NCBI GenBank assembly: GCA_030704615.1 | Contig: CM060732.1 | Span: forward strand, 70,725,053-70,785,052 | From: Takakia lepidozioides | Lineage: Eukaryota; Streptophyta; Takakiopsida; Takakiales; Takakiaceae | Direction of reading: 5' to 3' | DNA: 60,000 nt | Part shown: in pieces, positions 21,665-30,659 of the stretch | How positions within the stretch are numbered: the first letter of the stretch is position 1 | Layout: each line of letters begins with the position of its first letter | Notes under the pieces: model-generated | The model's input: the letters and a program-made list of their open reading frames with translations, nothing else | The model's database searches: none | What the model was told of the DNA's origin: nothing | Made by a program: the position numbers and the translations under genes

Positions 21665-22402
21665 TCGGCTTCGATCCCAACTTAACGTGACAACTTCATT
21701 CACTAGGCCACTATGAGTTTCAACGAGGTCGATACTCTATTGCAGCGGGATACAACACATGGGTAGCATCAACTATGCAATGTGGTATGTGGACGACCAT
21801 GATTTGAAATGTGTAATTCACATCAATTCGTCGGCGGTGCAATGATATGGCCTCCAACTATACTGAGTGAGCTCTGAGTGACAACTTTTAAAAGCACATT
21901 TGGCATTGCATCGTTCGAAGTCTACATGTCTTGCTATCGCTATGCACTACAATCATCTTTTGAAGATGATCTTAACTCTCATTGTTATTTGAGGAGGGAG
22001 GAAGGTCTTCCCGTGGCAGCCTCTATGGCACACACTTTGTGAGGATATTTTCTCGTCCTCGTAATTGTAAAAATGAAACAAGCATTTGTAATTGCACAAT
22101 GTTGGATGCTACAATTGTAGGCCTCATGGTAGTCTTGATTCTATTTAGGTAAGATTCTCTGCATTAATTCCACGGTCATAGGACCATCCTCGGTTATAGG
22201 CGGCGCATGTTAATGCTGACGTGGCAGATGACGGACAGTGCCACATCATCATTGCCGCCACATCAGTATGCTGACATGACGCTCACGCCACGTCAGCGTG
22301 GGTGCAGGCTCACGCCACGTCAGCTGGCGTGAGCGTACGTCACTCCTGCATGAGCGTACGCTCGCGCACTCACACGCAACGCTCACGCCATTGCGTCGTT
22401 GG

Positions 22403-23280
22403 TGGTAGAGATCTCCCTCCCGAGCCAATCGACTTCCTAACACCTCAATGTTTTTTTGATAGCAACCTGGTTTGGATGATAAAGTTCCTAAATATGAAAA
22501 AGGTGGCCGCAGAGGAGGGCAAAAGGGTGCCTGCAGAGGAGGATGATAATCAAAAGGGTGGCAGAGGGTTAAAAAACGGAATGAGAATGTCATTAATTCA
22601 TTGTTTTTGGGATGAAAGGACACATGTCAGCAAGTTTATGACCTAAAAAACAAAAAAACCTAAAACACACATATTCTTTCTTCTTTCATTTTTTTCCTCC
22701 CATAAAACACAAAACTAAACATAGTGACATATAATCTTCATTACTGTTTACAAGCTTTGTGAGCCAAGTTACTTGGTAATTTTATTTGTATTTCCAAGAG
22801 CCTTGCAAACATTGATACTTCTATGTGCCATGTAGCATTAGGCAGGGTCTTTTTGTGCCGGAGTTCAAATATGCCACTTAGTGTAGATTGACTGAAATGC
22901 AATATAAGCCAATTTAAGGTTTTCTACTTATGAATGGTGGTTTAAATTTTTTTGGTGGTGAGTGCTTTCTCCGGCCTCTTGGTTGGAGCGAAGTGGATAA
23001 AGGGTCGGACCCAGAAATAGAAGCGGAAGGCTTAAGGAAAAAAATCATACCAAAAATAATAATTTGGCATAATTTCTGCCTAGTCTCCAATGATGCCTAA
23101 ACCCTCCAATTTGCTATGTCAATTCTAGGTTATTCGCCTCAACAAGTCCACTAGGTTTTAGGTTCACTCGCCCAATACCCATTCAAAATCTCATATTATC
23201 GCCAGCCATTTCCACTCCGCATTTTGTACAAGCGCCAGACATGCTCCTCTAAGGTTCTAATGGATGCCACTTGTGCTACA
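22403..23280. other. No feature seen
   Basis: AT-rich non-coding sequence between the MULE and the leader-like repeats. Confidence 0.4.
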
Positions 23281-23735
23281 ATGTAAATACCTTAAGAGAA
23301 ACGCTGGCTCTGGTTCTCTAGTATTTCTGCAGATCGCATAACATTCTTGTCGTGGCAATCCTTTGGTTTTGCCTTCTTCCTCTTCTGCTAGTATCTAGAA
23401 TCTCGCAAAAAGAAAACGTTTTCCAAGGCAGTTATCAGTCTGCGGAGCACCGCAGCTTTCGATGGCGTATTTTTCGTCTCCAAGGTTTGTGTGGCATCAA
23501 TATTATTCCCTTCCAATTTTAGCAGCTCTGGTTACTCTAGTACGGTATTTCTGAAGATATCATTGCAGAACATTCTTGTCGTGGCAAACCTTTGGTTTTG
23601 TCTTCTTCCTCTTCTGCTCGTAAGTATCTAGAATCTCGCAAAACGTGGTTTTGTCTTCTTCCTCTTCTGCTCGTAAGTATCTAGAATCTCGCAAAACGTG
23701 GTTTTGTCTTCTTCCTCTTCAATTTTGCAGCACTT
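23281..23735 (+). repeat. Degenerate copies of the P450 leader plus a 53 bp tandem repeat
   Basis: CCTTCCAATTTTAGCAGCT at 23509 recurs nearly unchanged at 27771, just before the P450. The segments CTAGTATTTCTGCAGATCGCA (23320) and TTGTCGTGGCA (23347, 23575) also match that leader. Within 23588-23720 a 53 bp unit beginning TGGTTTTGTCTTCTTCCTC is repeated about 2.4 times. Each unit contains GTAAGTAT, a strong splice-donor match. Confidence 0.55.
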
Positions 23736-24164
23736 CTGTTACCGTAGTGGGATCGCCGGTTAGGCACAAATTAATTCGAAAAAATTGTGCCTAATTTAAT
23801 AAATTATTTTTTACAAGAGTGCCTAATTTAAAAACATTATCTTCAAACAGTGCCTATTTTTCAGAAATTTCTCTAATAGGTACTGTAGTAGGCTATGGTA
23901 TAAAAACTTTGAATTTAAATTAAAAACAAATATAAAATAGAAAACAGATCTAGAAATGATATTCACTTAAAACGTCATCCATGGACTCAGTTTTCAATTC
24001 TCATCCATGGCAGCGGCTGTATATTTATATTTTTGTGTTTTTTTTCTTTTGTTTTTGTTAATTAAAAAAGGGGAGGAAGCCCTTGGAGTGTGTTTTCGTT
24101 TTGTGATAATTACTTTTAGTTGCAAAAAACTTTAAGAAAAAAACTTTTTCAAGGCATGTTAGTA

Positions 24165-24405
24165 GTTTTTTTTTAATAAATTTTAAAAGGGAAACACCTG
24201 GGAGCGACAGCTCACAAATCAGGCCCCTTGATAGAGAGGAGAAAATAACCTCTCAGTAACCTCGCCCTAAGGCTTTCCGGATGGGTTCGCTCTTCTCCCC
24301 CTTGCCTGCGCAGTGTCGACACCCATCAAATAGCAGGATTTGACCCCAGGGTCATCCGGATGGCACTCAGCGCACTTTACCAACCGAGCTACTGAGTGTT
24401 GGTGT
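24165..24405 (-). repeat. tRNA-derived SINE (family A), apparently full length
   Basis: Minus-strand 5' end: a tRNA-like head with box A (TAGCTCGGTTGG) and box B (GGGGTCAAATCC) about 30 bp later. A body follows, ending with AGGTTATTTTCTCCTC, CCTGATTTGTGAGCTGTCG and an A-rich tail. The same body occurs at 27670-27755 and 56196-56290. Confidence 0.75.
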
Positions 24406-24880
24406 TGGTAGATTGTAGTGACTAGATGTTGGCCTGCGGAAAGCTGATAAAGGTGAGATTTCTTAGTTTAGTTTGTTGCAAGAGAGAGTAATTAGGGTGA
24501 TGATGCAATGATTGTGTGAGGTGTTTGGTGGTGCACAGTCCAACAGTGAGGCCCACATTTTTTTTTATCTTGCCCACTTTTTGAGAAACTTTTAGGATTT
24601 ACAAAATGGGACCGTTGACTACATTCTACATTCCCTACCTGGGGCAACGGGCAGGGCATCTTCATAACTTCTTGACATGTGGCCTGATGGGCCTCTGGCA
24701 GGTGTTATTTGACGGCGAGGGTTCTAGTTTGATTGGCTCCTCCTTGCCGGAGGATATTGCCAAAATCAGTTTGATCCTCGTTGCCTTCCCCAGGTGAACC
24801 TGTAATGTAGATTAGGGCCTGGACAAATGATGAAAACTTATAAGTGCATAGATGATTGTTATACACTTTTATTTAATTTT

Positions 24881-24970
24881 TAATTTTTTTAAGGGAAACC
24901 TGGGATGAAAATTTATAAGTGCAAAAATGATTGTTATATTTTTTAAATAGGAAACCTGGGAGCGACTTCT
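24881..24970 (-). repeat. Two fragments of SINE family A tail
   Basis: AAGGGAAACCTGGGA at about 24891 and ATAGGAAACCTGGGAGCGAC at about 24946, each preceded by T-rich sequence. Both match the 3' tail of the SINE in reverse complement. They suggest 5'-truncated insertions. Confidence 0.5.
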
Positions 24971-25135
24971 ATTTCTTTAAGAAAATTAACATTAATGCTT
25001 GTGTAAATCCTACCCTTGCATCTAAATTTCGTTTTGAGTAAGCTCACTTTTGTAGTACATTTCACACCCTCACTACATGGGCTGAGTAGAAGAGAAGTGA
25101 AGTGGGCGCTTGTTGTTGCTGAAGCAAGCGTAACT

Positions 25136-25275
25136 TATGGTGTCAATTGACCCAGAAGGGCTATTGCCTTCCGGTAGGAAGGTGGACACCTTTTGTAACA
25201 ACCAAGAGGGTGGTTTGAACCCACAACCACTCATAAGAGGGTATATGCCCTTACCAATGGGCTACATGTTGGTTG
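25136..25275 (-). repeat. tRNA-derived SINE (family B), copy 1
   Basis: On the minus strand TAGCCCATTGGTAAGGGCA (box A) is followed by GTTGTGGGTTCAAACC (box B). The body ends in a segment reading TGACACCAT-like. It matches copies at 25620-25765 and 25810-25962. Confidence 0.65.
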
Positions 25276-25619
25276 TTCATGGGTTGAGTAAAACATCTTA
25301 CCGTCAATGGGTCAATTTTTGGAAAAAAAAAAAAAAAAAACAAAAAGTTGCCTAATTTGAAAAGATTACACATCCAAGATGCCTAATTTAATTTTTTTTT
25401 TTCTCAAAAGTGCCTAACTGCCACATGGCTACAAAAATAATTATTAGGCAGGCAACTAGCTATCCCACTACGGTATCTAAAATCTCGCACAAGAAAATGT
25501 TTTCCATTGGTGATCAGTCTACCACTTCAAACGAAGATGCCTTATCCGGACCCTTCAACATGTCCAAAATGTAATACATGGCCGACGGTGGTGTCTAATG
25601 TTTCTTTTTCCAAAGTGGA

Positions 25620-25765
25620 AAAAGTTGACTGGTCCTTTAAGGATTAATGGGCACATACCACCTTGGAAGTGGTTGTGGGTTCAATCCACCGACTGGTGTC
25701 CCAAGGGTTACTCCCTTCCGCTAAGGCAGTAACCCTTGGGCTTCAAGAGACACCATATTTGAAGC
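25620..25765 (+). repeat. tRNA-derived SINE (family B), copy 2
   Basis: AATGGGCACATACCACCTTGG, then GGTTGTGGGTTCAATCC (box B), then AGACACCATA. Box A is eroded. It lies in the opposite orientation to its two neighbours. Confidence 0.6.
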
Positions 25766-25809
25766 TTCCTTCTTGGAGGCATCAAAAAAGAAAGTATGAG
25801 CCTCCCGAA

Positions 25810-25962
25810 GGGAGCGTAACTTATGGTGTCACTTGATCCCAAAAAGGGCTACTGCATTCCAACACAAGTGGACACCTTCATGACACAGGAGACGGTGGTT
25901 TGAACCCACAACCACATCCAACGTGGTATGTGCCCATTACCACTGGGCTACATGTTGTCGGA
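25810..25962 (-). repeat. tRNA-derived SINE (family B), copy 3
   Basis: On the minus strand TAGCCCAGTGGTAATGGGCA (box A) and TGGGTTCAAACC (box B) are clean. The body matches copy 1. Three copies within 830 bp. Confidence 0.65.
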
Positions 25963-26039
25963 GGCATCATGAATACTGTGTTAATGTGCTTTTGTCACCT
26001 CCCTTTCAAAAAACGTAAAAACCTGACCTAATTTTTGCT

Positions 26040-26300
26040 TTGTATTTGGAGGTACCTTCCCCAGCAGAGCTCTCCTGTTTTTGGAGGTACCTTACAAATT
26101 TGTAAGGCCCTACTAGCTACGGTTTTCACGTTGAAAGCCCCGGGTAGCTACGGTTTTCACGTTGGGGAGGGGGAAGGCCCCTCGTGTGGGGCCTTCTTGG
26201 ATTTTCGGGCCCTCGCCTTGAGCTTGCGCCCTAAATCCAGGAAGGCCCTCCACTGGGGCCTTCCCGTACACAAAAAGTCCCCAAAAAGGCCCAAGTGACA
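26040..26300. repeat. GC-rich hairpin segment with a short tandem duplication
   Basis: TAGCTACGGTTTTCACGTTG occurs at about 26114 and again at about 26145. GGAAGGCCCC at 26171 pairs with GGGGCCTTC at 26197, and AGGAAGGCCC with GGGCCTTCCC further on. No coding evidence. Confidence 0.4.
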
Positions 26301-26749
26301 CCTGACTTCGTCAAACTGTCCCAATATAGTGGGGCGATTATTTTGTATGTGGAGGGGTTTGAGTGGCGCACCTTCCATCCACTCTCGCTAAGGGCTATAA
26401 TAATTAGTATGGAGTATTGTCAATGCTTAGAGGGAGCTACAGCTGGGCCTCCGTATCTGTGACCTCCATAAGTGTTAAAAAAACTATATGTGTTAGCACA
26501 ATTCTTACTCCCTACTTGGGTGAACTAAGCAAGTGTTTAAGTGTTTAACTGTTAAACACTGGTTACTCCCCTCTTTGTATAATGACCATGTGTATGTGTT
26601 AACGTGCTCTTATTCACTCAAGTTACATTCACATCAGACCCCTCATAGAATCTTTCTTCCAACCTACGGTGCATGTAACTCATCAGCCGTGATGGCAATT
26701 TTTTTATCAATGTGAACTTTTTTTAGGGCTACCATGTAGGAGTGAACTT

Positions 26750-27755
26750 TAGTTAGTAGCTCAGTTGGTTAAGTGCACTGGGTGCCACCCAGACGATTTT
26801 GGGGTCAAAACCAGTGTTGGACCGGTATCATCAATATTTCATACCAACCAGTGTATGGTATTGTCGGTGAAGAGGCCTCCCTCATACTTGGCAGGTAATG
26901 GTATCAAGGTAGGTATTAAGCTTTTAATGTACCAGTCTGGTATGTATATTGTTTTTGTTTGGCCTGGTATGGTATGGTATCAGTATTTCAAATTTCAAAA
27001 CTTATACTAGGGGTATATCAATACTGGTATCAATACAGATTTTTTTTATTTTAAATTAAAAAATAAAAATCTGTCCAAATTATACCTTCACTTCAGTAGC
27101 TGAAGTGATCACCTCAGCGGCTGAGTGCCGCAATTCATAATAACAAGGAGCTGGATCTCACCTTAGGTAATTTGAGGTCACCTTATAAGAGCCATATTAC
27201 AGGCTGATAAATGAGACAATGCTCCAAGCCTAAGCAGATTTTTGAATGGCAAAATCAGAGCCCCCAAAATCGCCATTCAGATCGTCTCAATCAAAGAGCC
27301 GCAACTCTCCATTGCTGCACCCTAAATCCCTAACGCTCCACATATTGATACCTAGGGTTCAAGTGACAGCGGAAGACATAGTACTGGTATCAACAAAATT
27401 GCGTTCCTTGTGATACCCAGGCTGGTCTGGTAGGAGCCCAGGTATTAGCGTTATACTATATTGCCCCCAATATGTTCTACCCGGGGTATTGCCAGTTGTT
27501 TATACCCGCCTGGTCTGGTACCCTGATGCAATACCCTTACCTGTGCTGATACCCCGCCTCACCCCCATATACCTGTCCAACACTGGTCAAAACCTGTTAC
27601 TTGACGGGTGTGGTGTATCCCCCCCTCCCTTCCGGGGTGTCCCATTTCTCAGCCTCCATGGTGCGGGTACTATGAAAGAGGTTATTTTCTCCTCTCACTA
27701 TCAAGGGGCCTGATTTGTGAGCTGTCACTCCCAGGTGTTTCCCTCTTAAGAAAAT
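26750..27755 (+). repeat. SINE family A copy split by a hAT-type insertion
   Basis: The head TAGCTCAGTTGGTTAAGTGC with box B GGGGTCAAAACC lies at 26752-26812. The rest of the body (from 27586, including AGGTTATTTTCTCCTC and CCTGATTTGTGAGCTGTCA) ends near 27755. The gap is exactly the element at 26812-27585. Confidence 0.75.
26812..27585. mobile_element. hAT-type MITE, 774 bp, 8 bp target duplication
   Basis: It starts CAGTGTTGGACCGGTAT and ends with the near-perfect inverse ATACCTGTCCAACACTG. It is flanked on both sides by GTCAAAAC (26804-26811 and 27586-27593). An 8 bp duplication and CAGTG ends are diagnostic of the hAT superfamily. The interior is non-coding and rich in GGTAT. Confidence 0.85.
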
Positions 27756-27866
27756 AATAGATATTATCCCTTTCCAATTTTAGCAGCTGTGTCGAGTATT
27801 TAAGCAGATCGCAGTGCATTGTTGTGGCAGACTGACTCCCGGAAGAGGTGATTTGAGAGCGCCAAT

Positions 27867-29464
27867 ATGGCTACTGATTATGGGCTTGGGGCTGGACTAC
27901 TGCGTCTCCACCAAGAGTCGATCACAGGGAAGAAAGATGGTGTAATGTCAGCAAGGAGTGTTCTGACGGAGCGGGTTATATTCCTCTTCTCACTTGTGCT
28001 GGTAATCAAGGTTGTCTGGGATCGCTACACATCCAAGCTACCCCCGGGACCAAAGTCATGGCCAATTCTGGGCAACCTCCCTCTGTTGTTTGCGAAGGCC
28101 CGGAAAGGTGAGCAGCTCCACAATATTCTACGCGAACTTGGCAAAACATACGGCCCTGTAATGACGGTGTGGCTGGGAATGTTGCCTACAATTGTCATCA
28201 CAGATGCGGAAGTCGCCCATGAAGCTCTCATTGTACAAGGCACAAACTTTGCTACACGGTCGTGCGCGCCGTCTCGAAATATCCTGACCTCTGGGTACAG
28301 CACCTTGTGGTCTGCAACCTATGGCCCATATTGACGTGCAATGCGGAGACTGCTGGTAGCAAATGTACTGAACTCGTCCAAAGTGTCATCATGGAGACCG
28401 GAGCGGGAGGAGGTTGTTGACGACTTGTTGCAGAGACTTACAGCGCAGGCGGCAGACAATGCGGGTGTAGTGCCTCTAGTTTCGAACTTTCGCTTGAGTA
28501 TGTTGAAACTTCTGATTCACATGGTGTTCGGAAACAACTCAAGAGATTATTTTGATGAATCCACCACCAAAGAATTGGAAAAGGCTATTCGTAAGTTGCT
28601 GGCGATAAGCCACCCGAAGCTCATGGATTTCTTCCCTCTTGTGCAGTATCTACCAAGCAGCCATAATCGAGAATCGCTAGCTATCCGGAATGAAATCGTA
28701 CGGTTGTTGGGTCCGGTGGTTGACAAGTACTCTGAGCTGCGAAGGACTGGGGAACCGGTGCTTGGCACATACCTAGACACACTACTTGCTATGAAAGCTG
28801 ATGGAGAATACGAGATGTCAAGAACTACCATCGTGATGCTTTGCGCAGAGGCTTTCACTGGAGGCCTTGACAGCACAGCGTCCTTGAGTGGGGGCTTGCC
28901 CATATGATGGACAACCCCGATATTCAGCAAAAACTGTACAGAGAGATCGAGATGGTTGTTGGCTCAAGGCCAGTGACTGATGCCGACATAGACAACTTGC
29001 CATATCTGAAGGCAGTGATAAATGAGACGCTAAGAAGACGGCCGCCTGCGCCGCTTGGTTTTCATCATGGCGTGACACAGGCATGCAAACTTGCAGGCTA
29101 TGACATTCCTTCAAATGCCATAGTTTTCTTTCACTTGCAGGCTATCTCTAACAATCCTGACATGTGGAGTAATCCTTCTGAGTTCAAACCAGAGCCGTTC
29201 CTTGATGCAGCCGTGGATATGACAGGTTCCAGAAAAATCACAACAATTCCTTTTGGAGCGGGCCGTCGAATTTGTCCTGGGATGGGGGTAGGCTTGCTTC
29301 ATACCCAACTTTTTCTTGCAAGTCTGGTGCAAGCATTTGAATGGAGCACACCGAATGGGGAAGCTGTGGACATGACAGAGAATTTGGAGTTTACAGACAT
29401 GAAGAACACGCTGTACGCTTCCATCAAAGAGCGGCGCAAACCTGGCCTACCTTGCAATCTTTGA
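27867..29464 (+). pseudogene. Plant-type microsomal cytochrome P450, one nonsense and one frameshift
   Basis: A single-exon P450 of ~530 codons: N-terminal membrane anchor (VIFLFSLVLVIKVVWDRY), proline hinge LPPGPKSWPILGNLP, I-helix region FTGGLDSTA, K-helix ETLRRR (ExxR), a PSEFKPEPF region and the heme loop FGAGRRICPGMG with its cysteine. Two lesions: TGA at 28332-28334 in YGPY*RAMRR, where P450s normally have Trp of the C-helix WxxxR; and loss of one base near 28884, shifting frame just after the I-helix. Everything else reads cleanly, so the gene died recently, or these are assembly errors. P450s of this type are ER-bound monooxygenases of specialised or lipid metabolism; family not assigned. 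The leader resembles repeats at 23.3-23.7 kb. A dioxygenase lies 3.6 kb downstream on the same strand. Confidence 0.9.
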
Positions 29465-29579
29465 TGGGAGAGGTGTTTCTTGAGCTCTGCATAGTTCCTG
29501 ATCAGGGATGGCATGTACGTCAGAAGCACGTACAATATATAGAGCTCAGGCTTGTAGACAATACGAGGCCAGGTATAAA

Positions 29580-30089
29580 CCCGTGTTAGACCGGTATACG
29601 TGGTCAGACCTGGGTATGTAGTAAAGGTATGAATAATGGCATACCCGACTGTGCCGCTCAAGTGACAACCTCCTCAGGTGTCAAACTTGAGCCGCTGAAG
29701 TGGGAAACTGGTAATTGGTGAGAAAACTCAAGAACTGGTTAGCTCATATATGTCTTTCAATGTTGTTTCATGAACCTTTCAGTGTACTATTTCTATGTGC
29801 TTTATGACATATCTCAATATGTATGAAGAGCTTGTGTAACATTTCTGATTTGGTATGAAGAGCAGTAGAAGTATCATACCAATGTTCATATATCCCTAGT
29901 ATGGATATTAAAAAATTCAAAACCAATACCATACTCATCTACAGTACATTTTACATGTCCTCTTACCCTATTGATACCATTGATACACAGCTACTAGGTG
30001 ATACCTGCCACCATACCATCACCAGGGATGGGATCCTCCATACCAGGACCAGTCTGGTATTTAAAAATACATAACCTGGTCCAACACTG
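29580..30089. mobile_element. hAT-type MITE, 510 bp
   Basis: Right end GGTCCAACACTG is intact; left end CGTGTTAGACCGGTAT has lost a base. The flanks GGTATAAA (29572-29579) and GGCATAAA (30090-30097) form an 8 bp duplication with one mismatch. The interior is GGTAT-rich. The right half closely matches 59450-59648. Confidence 0.7.
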
Positions 30090-30488
30090 GGCATAAACCC
30101 AGTATCTACTCTGTTCAAGAGTTCAGATAGTTAGCACTCACTACTTTTGCAGTCATGGAAAGGAATCTGTCAGGCAGCTTCTAATATGGGCACTAACCAG
30201 AATGATCGAGGCTATCTGATCCTTGTGAACAATTCACAAGACCCTTGCTCTTTCCTCTAGAAGGGTTGCTGTTCCAAATTATGAGCAGACACAGGTATGA
30301 ATGAGCACTTTGTATAACTCAGTAATCCTCCCAAACAATCTAGTTTCATATTATATAGCTCTGCAATCAGAATCTCACAGTTGGACCAAGCTCCATGTGT
30401 CAGATGATGCAGGCAGATTAGCATCACAGTATTGAAGACTTTTCTTAGATGGTCAAGCTTGTTCCACACACAACACATCTACGTACCA

Positions 30489-30657
30489 GAGCTGGACCTC
30501 AGCTGGAGTGGGCTCTACATATCTCTTCATACGTTTGTATGATAAAATTCTGAATATCTTTTCTCGTTGGGCAATAGCATGTATCTCTCGCTCCGTGGCC
30601 ACTCCAAGGGGGTTTTCCTTAAGCCATCCATCCTCATCATACAAAGTCAAAACAGGC
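30489..30657 (-). CDS. Possible exon of an unrecognised gene
   Basis: The minus strand has an open segment preceded by an AG acceptor and followed by a GTACGT donor. It reads LYDEDGWLKENPLGVATERE, then REKIFRILSYKRMKRYVEPT. The composition looks like real protein, but I could not connect flanking exons or name a family. Confidence 0.3.
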
Positions 30658-30659
30658 AC

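Larger units (their letters stand above)
18750..22402. mobile_element. Mutator-like element with ~0.8 kb terminal inverted repeats
   Basis: The left arm (18750-19560) and right arm (21665-22402) are inverted copies, roughly 90% alike by eye, starting CCAACGACGCAATGGCGTGA. Outer parts contain tandem GACGTGGCGTGAGC units. Inner parts include coding sequence for the end of the transposase. The SWIM zinc finger inside and the very long arms place it in the MULE superfamily. I could not find the expected 8-11 bp target duplication: the flanks ACATAAATC and TGGTAGAGA differ. The left end abuts the methyltransferase gypsy, probably an insertion into it with later rearrangement. Confidence 0.85.
23742..25473. 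mobile_element. TA-flanked inverted-repeat element (Tc1/mariner-like size class), host of nested SINEs
   Basis: The ends CCGTAGTGGGAT (23742-23753) and its exact reverse complement (25462-25473) are flanked by TA on both sides. Subterminal repeats TGCCTAATTT and variants occur three times at the left (23797-23870) and three at the right (25347-25420), in the same orientation. No transposase is visible. Assignment to Tc1/mariner rests only on the TA duplication. Confidence 0.6.

Noticed and set aside
18750-22402. LTR pair around the SWIM element
   Set aside because: The terminal copies are inverted, not direct, and carry no TG...CA ends or primer site.
24345-24405. Genuine tRNA gene on the minus strand
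   Set aside because: Box A and B are present but no acceptor stem closes, and the sequence continues into a repeated body with an A-tail, so it is a SINE head.
26752-26812. Genuine tRNA gene on the plus strand
   Set aside because: Same reasoning; it is the head of a split SINE.
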